64,000 nucleotides of DNA from SG8-40 sp963792855 (GTDB lineage Bacteria; Pseudomonadota; Gammaproteobacteria; Burkholderiales; Eutrophovitaceae): contig CAWBXZ010000009.1 in NCBI GenBank assembly GCA_963792855.1, forward strand, positions 226,371-290,370, written 5' to 3'. How positions within the stretch are numbered: position 1 is the stretch's first letter; each line of letters starts with the position of its first letter. Positions 34,193-43,860 of the stretch are shown here, piece after piece. A program made the translations under genes and the position numbers. The notes under the pieces were generated by a model that saw nothing but the letters and a program-made list of their open reading frames with translations, had not been told where the DNA came from and searched no databases.

Positions 34193-37100
34193 ATGAACAC
34201 TCCCCCCCTCCTTCCCCGACAAGACCTTATTCCCCGACAAGGCGAGCGCACCCGTGTGCCCATGCCGCACGGGTCGGGAAGCGCTTTGCTGCTTTCGCGC
34301 CAGGTGCAATCGCGGCGTCCATTGATCGTGGTCAGCGACAGTGCTGCCGAGGCGCAGCGGCTGGTGGAGGAATTGCGGTTCTTTTCCCGGAGCCTGCGGG
34401 TACACCTCTTTCCCGACTGGGAAACCCTGCCCTACGACGCGTTCTCACCGCACCAGGATCTGATATCGGAGCGGCTCGAAACGCTGTATCAGATCTCGCA
34501 CAACGACTGCGATCTGGTCGTCGTGCCGGTCACGACCATGCTCTACCGCCTGCCGCCCACGCAGTTTCTTGCCGGGTATACGTTTTTTCTGAAGCGCGGC
34601 CAGACGCTGGACATCGAACCCTTTCGCCGGCAACTGAGTCTGGCCAGCTACTCGCATGTGAGCCAGGTGGTCTCGCCCGGTGAATACAGCATTCGCGGAG
34701 GCGTCATTGACGTCTTCCCGATGGGCAGCGTGGTGCCTTACCGCATCGACCTGTTCGGCAATGAAATCGACAGCATCCGAACGTTCGACGTTGATACCCA
34801 GCGCAGCATCTACAAGGTACCGGAAATCCGCCTTTTGCCCGCACGCGAGTTTCCCACTGACGATGACGCGCGCAAGATCTTTCGCACCCGTTTTCGGGAA
34901 AGCGTCGAGGGCGATCCCACCAAGAGCCGCATTTACAAGGACGTTTCACAAGGGGGCACACCGGCAGGCATCGAGTACTATTTGCCATTGTTTTTCGACG
35001 AAACCGCGACGCTCGCCGACTATCTGCCCGAGCAGAGCTGGCTGTGCCTGCACGGTGACGTCACGAACGCGGTCCAGCAATTCTGGGAGGAGACCAACTC
35101 CCGCTACCGTCTGCTGCGCGGTGATCCCGACCGGCCCTTGCTTGCGCCGGCGCAGTTGTTCTTGCGCGAGGATGAGTTCTTCGGTCGCATCAAGACATTC
35201 CCGCGCCTCGAACTCGAAGCCGGTTCTCCCGTTGCAAGTGACCTGACAGCCGCGCTGCCCGATGTCGCGGTAAACCGGCGCGCGGACGACCCACTGAAGG
35301 CACTCAAGGCCTTCATCGAAAACCATCCTGGCCGAACACTGCTGATCGCCGACAGTCTGGGGCGCCGCGAAACGCTGCTTGGCCTGTTACGCGAGTATGG
35401 CTTGCGCCCGTCACCGGTTGAACACTGGGATACGCTCGAGCAAACGGACGGCCAGCTTGCCATCACCGTTGCCCCCCTTCACACGGGTTTCATCAGTACC
35501 GCGGATTCCATCGCCGTCATCACGGAAAACGAACTGTTTCCGGCGCAGGCGCGCACACGCACGGCACGTGAACGGCGCGTATCCGCCGAGAACATGCTGC
35601 GCGACCTGTCGGAAGTCAGGGTCGGCGATCCGGTCGTTCACATCCAGCACGGCGTTGGCCGTTATACCGGGCTGGCAACGATGGATCTGGGTGACGGCCC
35701 CACCGAATTCCTCTCTCTCGAATACGATGGCGGCGACAAGCTCTATGTGCCGGTATCGCAACTCGAGGTCATCAGCCGCTATAGCGGCGGGCCGCCCGAA
35801 CTGGCTCCGGTTCACAAACTCGGCAGCGGCCAATGGGAAAAAGCGAAGAAAAGGGCTGCGAAAAAAATCCGCGATACCGCGGCAGAGTTATTGAACCTCT
35901 ATGCCCTGCGCGCGTCACGCAAAGGTTATCGATTCGGACTGAATGTCCATGACTATGACGCTTTCAGCGATGGCTTTCCGTTTGAGGAAACCCCGGACCA
36001 GGCTTCCGCAATCGAGGCCACCATCAATGATCTGAAATCGGCAAAGCCGATGGACCGCCTGATCTGCGGTGATGTCGGCTTCGGCAAGACCGAAGTGGCG
36101 CTACGCGCCGCATTCGTTGCGGTTTCGGATAATCGCCAGGTTGCCGTGCTGGTGCCCACGACCTTGCTCGCCGAACAGCACTTCCATACGTTTTCCGACC
36201 GGTTCGCGGATTACCCGGTAAAGATCGCTGAGCTTTCACGCTTTCGCACGACGAAGGAAGCCGCAACTGCCTTGGCGGGGCTTGCCGACGGCAGTATCGA
36301 TATCGTCATTGGCACACACAAACTGCTCGGCCGCGGGGTCGAGTTCAGGAATCTCGGCCTGGTCATCATCGATGAAGAGCATCGCTTCGGCGTTCGCCAG
36401 AAAGAGAAACTGAAAGCATTGCGTGCCGAAGTCGATGTGCTGACGCTGACGGCAACTCCGATCCCGCGCACCCTGGCGATGGCGATGGAGGGGTTACGCG
36501 ATTTCTCCGTGATCGCGACGGCACCGCAAAAGCGCCTCGCCATCAAGACTTTCGTCTCGCCCTTCAGCGACGGGTTGATACGCGAGGCTGTACTGCGCGA
36601 ACTCAAACGCGGCGGCCAGATTTACTTCCTTCACAACGAGGTCCAGTCCATCGACCGGATGCTGGAGAAGCTGACCGCGCTGTTACCGGAAGCGCGAATT
36701 CGCATCGCCCACGGGCAGATGCATGAGCGTGATCTTGAGCTGGCGATGCGTGATTTTTACCAGGCGCGTTTCAATGTGCTGCTGTGCACCACCATCATCG
36801 AGACCGGCATCGACATTCCGACCGCCAATACCATCATCATCAACCGTGCCGACAAGTTCGGCCTCGCCCAGCTGCATCAACTGCGCGGGCGGGTCGGACG
36901 CTCGCACCACCAGGCATATGCCTACCTGTTGACCCCGGAGGAAGAAGCCTTGCGGGGACAGGCGAAAAAGCGGCTCGAAGCGATCCAGATGATGGACGAA
37001 CTCGGCGCGGGGTTCTTCCTCGCCATGCACGACCTGGAGATTCGCGGCGCTGGCGAAGTCCTGGGGGAGAGCCAAAGCGGTGAAATGCAGGAAGTTGGTT

Positions 37101-37615
37101 TTCAGCTCTACATCGACATGCTCAACCGCGCGGTGCGATCGCTCAAAGCCGGGAAAGAACCAGATCTGGACATCCAGACATCGACCGGAACGGAAATCAA
37201 CCTGCACCTCCCCGCTCTGATGCCCGAGTCATACTGCGCCAATGTGCACCAACGCCTCGTCGTCTACAAGCGCCTTGCCAACACCGAAACAGAAGAGCAG
37301 TTGCAAGCCATGCAGGAGGAAGTAATCGATCGATTCGGCGCCATGCCGGACCCGGTCAATGCATTGATCGAAAGTCATCGCCTCCGTATCGCGAGCAAGC
37401 CTCTGGGCATCACCCGTATCGATGCCAGCGCCGAAAGTATCAGCATCCAGTTCGTCCCACAGCCTCCAATCGATCCGATGAAGATTATTGATTTGGTGCA
37501 ATCGCGAAAGGATACCCGCTTCGCCGGGCCCGACCGCCTGCGCATCCAGATCCCGACGCCTGACCTTTCGTCCCGGATCCACGCAATCAAACAGGTGCTG
37601 AAGAGCCTTGCCTGA
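34193..37615 (+). CDS. mfd: Mfd, transcription-repair coupling factor
   Basis: 1140 residues. In order: a UvrB-like N-terminal region (YDAFSPHQDLISERLETLY, GGVIDVFPMG), the RNA-polymerase-interacting domain (VGDPVVHIQHGVGRYTGL), and a RecG-like translocase with Walker A GDVGFGKTE near residue 626 and DEEH near 727. The C-terminal repression domain follows. Mfd displaces stalled RNA polymerase at lesions and recruits UvrA. Start 34193 is chosen because TATAAT at 34168 would lie inside the longer open frame reaching back to 33737, which overlaps ispD. Length is normal. Confidence 0.97.
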   Translation: MNTPPLLPRQDLIPRQGERTRVPMPHGSGSALLLSRQVQSRRPLIVVSDSAAEAQRLVEELRFFSRSLRVHLFPDWETLPYDAFSPHQDLISERLETLYQISHNDCDLVVVPVTTMLYRLPPTQFLAGYTFFLKRGQTLDIEPFRRQLSLASYSHVSQVVSPGEYSIRGGVIDVFPMGSVVPYRIDLFGNEIDSIRTFDVDTQRSIYKVPEIRLLPAREFPTDDDARKIFRTRFRESVEGDPTKSRIYKDVSQGGTPAGIEYYLPLFFDETATLADYLPEQSWLCLHGDVTNAVQQFWEETNSRYRLLRGDPDRPLLAPAQLFLREDEFFGRIKTFPRLELEAGSPVASDLTAALPDVAVNRRADDPLKALKAFIENHPGRTLLIADSLGRRETLLGLLREYGLRPSPVEHWDTLEQTDGQLAITVAPLHTGFISTADSIAVITENELFPAQARTRTARERRVSAENMLRDLSEVRVGDPVVHIQHGVGRYTGLATMDLGDGPTEFLSLEYDGGDKLYVPVSQLEVISRYSGGPPELAPVHKLGSGQWEKAKKRAAKKIRDTAAELLNLYALRASRKGYRFGLNVHDYDAFSDGFPFEETPDQASAIEATINDLKSAKPMDRLICGDVGFGKTEVALRAAFVAVSDNRQVAVLVPTTLLAEQHFHTFSDRFADYPVKIAELSRFRTTKEAATALAGLADGSIDIVIGTHKLLGRGVEFRNLGLVIIDEEHRFGVRQKEKLKALRAEVDVLTLTATPIPRTLAMAMEGLRDFSVIATAPQKRLAIKTFVSPFSDGLIREAVLRELKRGGQIYFLHNEVQSIDRMLEKLTALLPEARIRIAHGQMHERDLELAMRDFYQARFNVLLCTTIIETGIDIPTANTIIINRADKFGLAQLHQLRGRVGRSHHQAYAYLLTPEEEALRGQAKKRLEAIQMMDELGAGFFLAMHDLEIRGAGEVLGESQSGEMQEVGFQLYIDMLNRAVRSLKAGKEPDLDIQTSTGTEINLHLPALMPESYCANVHQRLVVYKRLANTETEEQLQAMQEEVIDRFGAMPDPVNALIESHRLRIASKPLGITRIDASAESISIQFVPQPPIDPMKIIDLVQSRKDTRFAGPDRLRIQIPTPDLSSRIHAIKQVLKSLA

Positions 37616-37809
37616 AGCGGCGCCAGGCCGGGCCGCACATCGTTGCGTTCGGCCACAACCTTACGGCCTCCTCGCGAACCGCTTCCGCATTTATCTGGCC
37701 GCCCGCCGCAGGGCTGGATAGGCGGCGCCAATCGTGGCAGAGTAGCAACCAAACATGATAATGGTCCGATTAACGACGGTAACCACAAGAAGAATCGACA
37801 ACCGTATCA

Positions 37810-38883
37810 ATGGGCACACAAAAAGCCACACGGGACCGGCGACAGGCTTCCAGAAGTACGCAATTGTTGCGGGAGGTCGTCAAGTTCGCCAGGAGTGAAA
37901 CCGGACGAGATCCGCTGCGGTTTCTTTCCGTACTTCGTTCTGCGTATCCCCGGCTGACCATTTATCTGTTCGAGGCCAGAGGCCGGCGTATTACCTCGGT
38001 TGAGTCAACCGCATCGATTGAGAAACTGGCGACCGAAGACGACATCAACGCATGCCTGGTGGAGCGCAGGCCTGTGGAATCCAGATCGGGCGCACGGGCC
38101 AAACTGCTCGTACCTGTGCTTGTCAATGAATCTGCTTCAATGCTGGTACTTGCAATTCGTTCGTCGCGATCCAGGCTTGATGTCGAAGAATTCGCCACCC
38201 TGGTCCATGCGTACGCGAATATTCTGTCTCTGTTCCAGGTATCGGAACGCGATTCTCTGACCGAGTTATTCAACCGTCGCATGCTGGACCGTACCCTGCC
38301 GGAGCTGATGCTGGGACTGACCAGCCCACGGCGCCGCTCGTCGGATCCGGTTTCTGCGCATCTTGGAATACTGGATCTGGATCGATTCAAGAAAATCAAC
38401 GATACGTTCGGCCATCTTCATGGCGACGAGGTGCTGTTGCAGTTCAGCGGCCTGATGAAGCAAAGTTTCCGGGCGTCCGACCTTCTGGTTCGCTATGGGG
38501 GCGAAGAGTTCGTTGTCGTGCTCAACGACACGACGATGGCGAACTGCGAAATGGTGTTAAACCGCTTCCGCGAAAAAGTGGCCGAGCACTGGTTTCCCGA
38601 GGTCGGCCACGTAACCATCAGCATCGGAGCAGTGCGCATCGAGAAGCAACGGCTGCCGGTCGAAGTCCTCGATCAGGCCGACAAAGCCTTGTATTACGCG
38701 AAGCGATCCGGGCGCAATCGCGTATGCATATACGAGAAGCTGGGCAAGCAAGGCCTTATCAAGGGCTACAAATCCGAACCCGAGGACGTTGGCGCAGAGG
38801 TCTACAGGGAAAAGCGCAAACTGCCTACGCGGCGCAAATCCATACGGCAGCCTGGCAAAGGCGCTTCCAGATCCGCCTCCTAG
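37810..38883 (+). CDS. Diguanylate cyclase (GGDEF) with N-terminal sensor-like region
   Basis: 357 residues. Residues 1-160 look like a GAF-type sensor (no membrane helix), followed by a GGDEF domain with SLTELFNRRML, LDLDRFKKINDTFGHLHGDE and active-site RYGGEEF near residue 230. RASD five residues earlier is an RxxD inhibitory I-site. It should make cyclic-di-GMP and be product-inhibited. A basic low-complexity tail (KRKLPTRRKSIRQPGKGASRS) ends the protein. It stands alone after mfd, with 194 bases between; the signal it senses is unknown. Confidence 0.92.
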   Translation: MGTQKATRDRRQASRSTQLLREVVKFARSETGRDPLRFLSVLRSAYPRLTIYLFEARGRRITSVESTASIEKLATEDDINACLVERRPVESRSGARAKLLVPVLVNESASMLVLAIRSSRSRLDVEEFATLVHAYANILSLFQVSERDSLTELFNRRMLDRTLPELMLGLTSPRRRSSDPVSAHLGILDLDRFKKINDTFGHLHGDEVLLQFSGLMKQSFRASDLLVRYGGEEFVVVLNDTTMANCEMVLNRFREKVAEHWFPEVGHVTISIGAVRIEKQRLPVEVLDQADKALYYAKRSGRNRVCIYEKLGKQGLIKGYKSEPEDVGAEVYREKRKLPTRRKSIRQPGKGASRSAS

Positions 38884-38904
38884 CCCTGCAAACCTGACCG
38901 CCGG

Positions 38905-39225
38905 TCAGTCCCAGCGATTATCCCGGACGAAAACGATACCGTTCTCGACTTTCACCGGAAATGTCGAAACGGGTTCCCACGCAGGCGGGGCAAGCACTTC
39001 GCCGGTTCTGACCGAGAACCGCGCGCCATGCCGGGGGCACACGACTTCATCGCCTTCGAGCGGACAGCCGCTTAGCACGGCACCATCGTGCGTGCAGATG
39101 TCCTCGATTGCGAAGAATTCGCCATCCAGATTGAATACGGCGACCAACGTCCCATCCAGATCGACCTGTTCCCATCCGGATGGTGCAATCCTCTCCGCCG
39201 GCGAAACCTCAACCCAATCGCTCAT
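38905..39225 (-). CDS. Rieske [2Fe-2S] ferredoxin-like protein
   Basis: About 106 residues with both Rieske cluster motifs, ICTHDGAVLSGCP and VVCPRHGARFSV. It resembles the small NirD-like/biphenyl-dioxygenase-type ferredoxins often found at the end of SUF operons. ATG 39225 (MSDWVEVSPAERIA) is preferred to 39273, which adds an unconserved leader. It is the last gene of the minus-strand SUF cluster, where it may take or deliver electrons during cluster assembly; that role is inference. Confidence 0.88.
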   Translation of the reverse strand: MSDWVEVSPAERIAPSGWEQVDLDGTLVAVFNLDGEFFAIEDICTHDGAVLSGCPLEGDEVVCPRHGARFSVRTGEVLAPPAWEPVSTFPVKVENGIVFVRDNRWD

Positions 39226-39315
39226 AAAACCCCGGACTCTTTTGCCGGAGACCAGCCGGGCCATGTCCGGCATCGCCCGGAAACGAGCGTGACCGAAAAC
39301 AACGACGCGTCATTG

Positions 39316-39885
39316 TCAGACTGCGATGACATCCAGTTCGGGGTCGATCTGCCGCACCAGGCCGGTGATGCCGGCCAGTGTCCCGGAAATCGAACTCGGG
39401 CAACTGCCGCACGCACCCTGGTAATGCACCTGCAGAACGTTGTCTTCGAGACCGACCACATACAAGTCGCCGCCGTCGCTTTGCAGGTAAGGACGCACGC
39501 GCTCGTCCAACAGCTCGTTGATCTGGACCAGCTTCGCCCGGTCGGTTTCCGACAGCTTCGAATCGTCTCGCGTCAGCCACTCCGCCGCTTGCGCAAATTC
39601 TTCCGATTGACTCTCGGCGGCAGGCGCTTCCCTGATCGGGCCAGCAAGCTCGCGCATTAATGCCTGCCAGTCCGCGCCGCCATCCTGCGTGACCGTCAAC
39701 CAGTTATCCACGTAAAAAACACTGGTGACATGGTCGATGGCGAACAGGCGCGCCGCCAGCTCGTCGTTCGCCGCTTCAGCTGCATTCTCGAAGGATTTCA
39801 CGACCCCGTAGGTCAATGGTTCCTTCAGAATGAACTTGCGCGCGTTCGGATTAGGTGTGTGTTCGAGATCGGCTATCTTCGGCAT
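39316..39885 (-). CDS. Nfu-type iron-sulfur carrier (Nfu_N + NifU domains)
   Basis: 189 residues: an N-terminal Nfu_N domain (EHTPNPNARKFIL) and a C-terminal NifU domain with the cluster site GACGSCPSS. Between them is a linker of about 30 residues rich in Ala/Glu. Nfu proteins take a 4Fe-4S cluster from the SUF scaffold and deliver it to client enzymes. The CxxC is intact. It lies 36 bases downstream of sufU in the same direction. Confidence 0.9.
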   Translation of the reverse strand: MPKIADLEHTPNPNARKFILKEPLTYGVVKSFENAAEAANDELAARLFAIDHVTSVFYVDNWLTVTQDGGADWQALMRELAGPIREAPAAESQSEEFAQAAEWLTRDDSKLSETDRAKLVQINELLDERVRPYLQSDGGDLYVVGLEDNVLQVHYQGACGSCPSSISGTLAGITGLVRQIDPELDVIAV

Positions 39886-39921
39886 TGCTCTACGTGATGT
39901 ACTGGCGTAAGACGGTATTGG

Positions 39922-40407
39922 TCAATCCGCCGCATTTCCGGATCCCGGGACGGGATCTTCGTCACCTTCCGTCGATATGGTGGTTTGGGCATGTAGTGCT
40001 GCATGCAGCGTGTGCCAGGGGAGAATTGCGCATTTCACCCGCGACGGCAAATCCTTTACTCCTTCGAACACTGTCAGGTGTCCCAGATGCCTGGACTGCG
40101 ATTCGTTCATTGACCCGGTCGTCATGCCGCGAAACTCGTCGACAAGTTGTTCGGCTTCATCGATGCTCTTGCCCTTCACCTTCGCCGTCATCATCGACGC
40201 CGACGCTTTGCAGATCGCGCAGCTCTCGCCTTCGAACGCAATCTCCTTGACGCGATCATCGTCCACGTTCAAAGACACCCAGATATGGTCCCCGCACAGC
40301 GGATTCAATCCTTCCGCCTTGTGACTGGGTTTTTCAAGCTGCCCCCAGTTACGAGGCTTCTTGTTGTGATCAAGTATCACTTCTTGATAAAGCTGTTTCG
40401 AATCCAT
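39922..40407 (-). CDS. sufU: SufU/IscU-like scaffold protein
   Basis: 161 residues with the three conserved cysteines in PLCGDHIWV, GESCAICKASASMM and SRVKCAILPW, plus the SufU-type longer central segment. Zinc-bound SufU activates SufS by sulfur transfer; IscU-like forms act as scaffold. The C-terminal 20 residues (TEGDEDPVPGSGNAAD) are an unusual acidic tail. It directly follows sufS. Confidence 0.92.
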   Translation of the reverse strand: MDSKQLYQEVILDHNKKPRNWGQLEKPSHKAEGLNPLCGDHIWVSLNVDDDRVKEIAFEGESCAICKASASMMTAKVKGKSIDEAEQLVDEFRGMTTGSMNESQSRHLGHLTVFEGVKDLPSRVKCAILPWHTLHAALHAQTTISTEGDEDPVPGSGNAAD

Positions 40408-40469
40408 GCTGTTCCCGCCAGACCGTCAAGAACCAACAACCCGCCACATCCGGCCAAAGCTGTATTTCT

Positions 40470-41729
40470 TCAACCGAAAATATCCTGCACCCGGCGTATT
40501 GCAACGACGAGCTGATCGACTTCCTCGGGTGTGTTGTACAAATAGAAGGATGCGCGCGCCGTTGCCGGCACGCCATAGCGTTGCATCAGCGGTTGCGCAC
40601 AATGGTGCCCGGTGCGCACTGCAACCCCTTCATCATTCAATATGGTACCTACGTCGTGGGCATGCACCCCTGAAATGTTGAATGACAGGACCCCCGCCTT
40701 GTTTGGCGCCGTTCCGTAAACGCGAACGCCTTCCAGCGCGGATAATGCCTCGGACCCGTACGCGACCAGGCTGTGTTCGTGCGCTTCGATTGCATCAAGA
40801 CCAATGGACTCGAGATAATCGACCGCGGCTCCGAGCCCGATTGCCGCGGCAATGGGCGGCGTCCCCGCTTCGAATTTGTAGGGAATGGTGTTGTAAGTCG
40901 TCTTTTCCAGCGTCACAGACAGAATCATGTCGCCGCCGCCTTCATAGGGTTGCATCTTCTCGAGCAGTGTTTCCTTGCCGTAAAGAATGCCAATGCCGGT
41001 CGGACCGCACATCTTGTGGCCGGAAAAGGCATAGAAGTCGCAGTCCAGATCCTGCACATCCACTTTCATGTGCGGCACGCCCTGCGCACCGTCGATGAGC
41101 ACCGGGATGTCGTGCGCATGCGCCATCGCGATCAATTCCTTGACCGGATTGACCGTTCCAAGCACGTTCGAGACATGCGTGAGCGCAACGAGTTTGGTCC
41201 GTGCGCCCAAAAGTTTGCGATACTCCTCGATGAGCAATTGCCCCGAATCGTCTATCGGGACCACCCGCAGTCTCGCGCCTTTTTCCTCGCACAGCATCTG
41301 CCACGGAACAATGTTGGAGTGATGCTCCATGTGGGAAATGACGATTTCGTCACCCTCACCCACGAATGCCCGGCCGAACCCGTGGGCAACGGTGTTTATT
41401 GCATTGGTCGTGCCGCGGGTGAAGATCACTTCGCGATCGTGAGCCGCATTGATGAACCGCTGTACTTTCTTGCGCGCCGCCTCATAGGCATTGGTCGCCT
41501 GCTCGGAGAGGTAATGCACACCCCGATGGATATTCGCATGCTCCCTGCTGTGGTATTGGTTGAGCCGGTCGATGACTTGTTGCGGCATCTGGGCGCTGGC
41601 CGCGCTGTCGAGGTACGCAAGCGGTTTACCGTTGACGCGGGTATCCAGGATCGGGAATTCCGCCCGAATGCGTTCGACATCCAGACCCTGCCCTGCGGCC
41701 CGGGTTTTCACTGCTGTTGTCGCAACCAC
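40470..41729 (-). CDS. sufS: SufS, group II cysteine desulfurase
   Basis: 419 residues, PLP enzyme with GTTNAINTVA, SHMEHHSNIVPWQ, the Lys-bearing AFSGHKMCGPTGIG and the catalytic RTGHHCAQPLM Cys. It frees sulfur from cysteine for iron-sulfur cluster assembly. Its start codon shares a base with the sufD stop, indicating coupling. As the iscS-like gene upstream is frameshifted, this may be the main desulfurase of the cell. Confidence 0.96.
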   Translation of the reverse strand: MVATTAVKTRAAGQGLDVERIRAEFPILDTRVNGKPLAYLDSAASAQMPQQVIDRLNQYHSREHANIHRGVHYLSEQATNAYEAARKKVQRFINAAHDREVIFTRGTTNAINTVAHGFGRAFVGEGDEIVISHMEHHSNIVPWQMLCEEKGARLRVVPIDDSGQLLIEEYRKLLGARTKLVALTHVSNVLGTVNPVKELIAMAHAHDIPVLIDGAQGVPHMKVDVQDLDCDFYAFSGHKMCGPTGIGILYGKETLLEKMQPYEGGGDMILSVTLEKTTYNTIPYKFEAGTPPIAAAIGLGAAVDYLESIGLDAIEAHEHSLVAYGSEALSALEGVRVYGTAPNKAGVLSFNISGVHAHDVGTILNDEGVAVRTGHHCAQPLMQRYGVPATARASFYLYNTPEEVDQLVVAIRRVQDIFG

Positions 41730-43078
41730 TACGCCTCCTTGCTGCGCGTTTGCTCGAGAATATGGCTCTCGAGAACCGAAACCAGTGAAGCAACCGGAAT
41801 ATGCTCGACCACCTCTTTGGCAAAGGCGTACGTTAGCAGATTGCGCGCGGCCGACTCCGACAGGCCGCGGCTTTTCAGGTAAAACATTTCATCCTCGTCC
41901 ATCTGTCCGACCGTCGCGCCATGAGCGCATTTGACATCGTCGGCAAAGATTTCAAGTTGTGGCTTGGTATCCACCGTTGCACGCGGACTCAATAGCAGAT
42001 TGCGGCTTTGCTGGGACGAATTCGTCTGCTGCGCGCCTTCCCGCACCACGATCTTGCCGTTGAATACTGCGTGCGCCGATCCGCCCGCGATGGTCTTGTG
42101 TATCTGCCGGCTGGTACCGTGCGGACAAGCGTGGTCGATAGCCGAGTGCGTGTCCGCATGCTGGCGCCCGGAAATCATTGCCAGGCCGTGCATCTCGCAA
42201 TCGATACCGGTACCCGCCTGATGCACGTTCAGGTTGTGCCGGGATATCCTGCTACCGATGCCTACCGACCAGTTGCGGTAGCGCGAATCGGCCTGCATGC
42301 GAACCGAGGTATTCGCGATGTGAAACGCCGTGTCGGCCTCTCTTTGTACCTTGATGTGTTTCACCTCCGCATTGGAAGCGATGGCAATCTCACAGACCGA
42401 GTTGGTCAGGTACGCGGCCCCGCCGACCGCCACATAATCCTCGACCACGGTACAGCGAGCCCCACGCTCGGCGACCACCAGCAAGCGCGGACTGGTACTG
42501 ATTTCCCGACCTGTCGTGATATTGATGACGTGGACAATCTCGTTGCCCGCATCGCCAGCAGCAGCCACATGAACGACGGCGGCGTCCTGAAGGCGCGCGG
42601 TATTGGCTGCAGCGAAGACGTCCTGATCGAAATCCGCAATCGCTGCCAGATGCGTTTCGATGGCGCCGCGCGCGTCCTGCCATCCGGCATCCGAGAGCGC
42701 GCGCTGGAGAGTCGCTGCTCTGGAGATGCCGCCATCCGGCGACTTTGACGCCGAAGGATCAAACCGGCCGTCGATAAAAACCAGTCGCCGCGCAGCTTCA
42801 GGAAAAAACAGCGCTTGCAAAACTGCTGGGGCGACTTCACCGGCAGCCTCGGCAGCCTTCAGCTTGAGGCGATAAAGGGAAGACAGATCGGTAAATCGCC
42901 ATTCCTCGTCTCGCGTCGTCGGCACAGAGAGCGCCGATGCGCGTTCAAGCGCTGTTGCCCGCCGCGCCTTCAGCCAACCGTCCCGATGCTCGGCAACCAT
43001 GGCGGCCGGCGCCAGCAGCACGTCCAGAAAATCCGGTTCCGCTGCCGTTTTCATATTGGCGTTCGTGCCGGCGTTCAT
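41729..43078 (-). CDS. sufD: SufD, SufBCD complex subunit
   Basis: 449 residues, SufBD family right-handed beta-helix. Segments such as VPTTRDEEWRFTDLSSLY near the N-terminus and CAHGATVGQMDEDEMFYLKSRGLSESAARNLLTYAFAKEV at the C-terminus are diagnostic (quoted loosely; the latter spans 41800-41935). With SufB and SufC it forms the scaffold that builds clusters. It overlaps sufC by four bases (ATGA). Confidence 0.95.
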   Translation of the reverse strand: MNAGTNANMKTAAEPDFLDVLLAPAAMVAEHRDGWLKARRATALERASALSVPTTRDEEWRFTDLSSLYRLKLKAAEAAGEVAPAVLQALFFPEAARRLVFIDGRFDPSASKSPDGGISRAATLQRALSDAGWQDARGAIETHLAAIADFDQDVFAAANTARLQDAAVVHVAAAGDAGNEIVHVINITTGREISTSPRLLVVAERGARCTVVEDYVAVGGAAYLTNSVCEIAIASNAEVKHIKVQREADTAFHIANTSVRMQADSRYRNWSVGIGSRISRHNLNVHQAGTGIDCEMHGLAMISGRQHADTHSAIDHACPHGTSRQIHKTIAGGSAHAVFNGKIVVREGAQQTNSSQQSRNLLLSPRATVDTKPQLEIFADDVKCAHGATVGQMDEDEMFYLKSRGLSESAARNLLTYAFAKEVVEHIPVASLVSVLESHILEQTRSKEA

Positions 43079-43860
43079 GCAGCCCTCTCGCTGTACTCCT
43101 GCGCCACCCAGTCGTAGCCGCGATCCTCCAGTTCCTGCGCAAGCGACTTGTCGCCGGTCTTGATAATTCGGCCATTCTCCATCACGTGAACAAAGTCGGG
43201 CTCGATATAGTTGAGCAGCCGCTGATAGTGGGTAACCAGCACGATCGCATCGTTATCACCATGCAACTCGTTCACGCCGTTTGCCACGATGCGCAATGCG
43301 TCGATATCGAGTCCGGAATCGGTCTCGTCCAGAATCGCCAGGCGCGGCTCGAGCAGGGCCATTTGCAGTATCTCGTTACGCTTTTTCTCACCGCCGGAAA
43401 AGCCCGCGTTCAGACTGCGCTCGAGAAAATCCGGATTCATTTCAAGCAGCCGCATCTTGCCGCGAATGAAATCATCGAACTCGAGCGGATCGAGTTCTTC
43501 CTTGCCCCGGGCTGACTGCACCGTGTTGTAGGCCAGCCGCAGAAACCCGCTGTTGGTCACGCCAGGCACTTCGACCGGGTACTGGAAACCGAGAAAAATC
43601 CCCGCCCGGGCACGCTCCTCCGGAGACAACTCAAGCAGATTGGCGCCTTCGAAACGAACCGTGCCTCCGGTGACCTCGTAAGCAGGGTGACCGGCCAGAA
43701 CCTTGGCAAAGGTACTCTTGCCCGATCCGTTCGGACCCATGATGGCGTGAACCTCGCCGGCACGCACCCTCAGGTCGACTCCCCGCAGGATTCCGATTTT
43801 GTCGATGGCGGCAGTCAGGCCGCGCACATCGAGCAGTTCAGTGGCGTCGTCGCGCTTCAT
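43075..43860 (-). CDS. sufC: SufC, ABC-type ATPase of the SUF system
   Basis: 261 residues with Walker A GPNGSGKST, the signature FSGGEKKRNEILQ, Walker B LAILDETDSGLD and the H-loop VTHYQR. It powers the SufBCD scaffold. It overlaps sufB and sufD by four bases each. Sequence is fully standard. Confidence 0.97.
   Translation of the reverse strand: MKRDDATELLDVRGLTAAIDKIGILRGVDLRVRAGEVHAIMGPNGSGKSTFAKVLAGHPAYEVTGGTVRFEGANLLELSPEERARAGIFLGFQYPVEVPGVTNSGFLRLAYNTVQSARGKEELDPLEFDDFIRGKMRLLEMNPDFLERSLNAGFSGGEKKRNEILQMALLEPRLAILDETDSGLDIDALRIVANGVNELHGDNDAIVLVTHYQRLLNYIEPDFVHVMENGRIIKTGDKSLAQELEDRGYDWVAQEYSERAA

Noticed and set aside
34205..34250. Direct repeat TTCCCCGACAAG at the start of mfd
   Set aside because: It lies within the coding sequence and is best explained as a small in-frame duplication without evident function.
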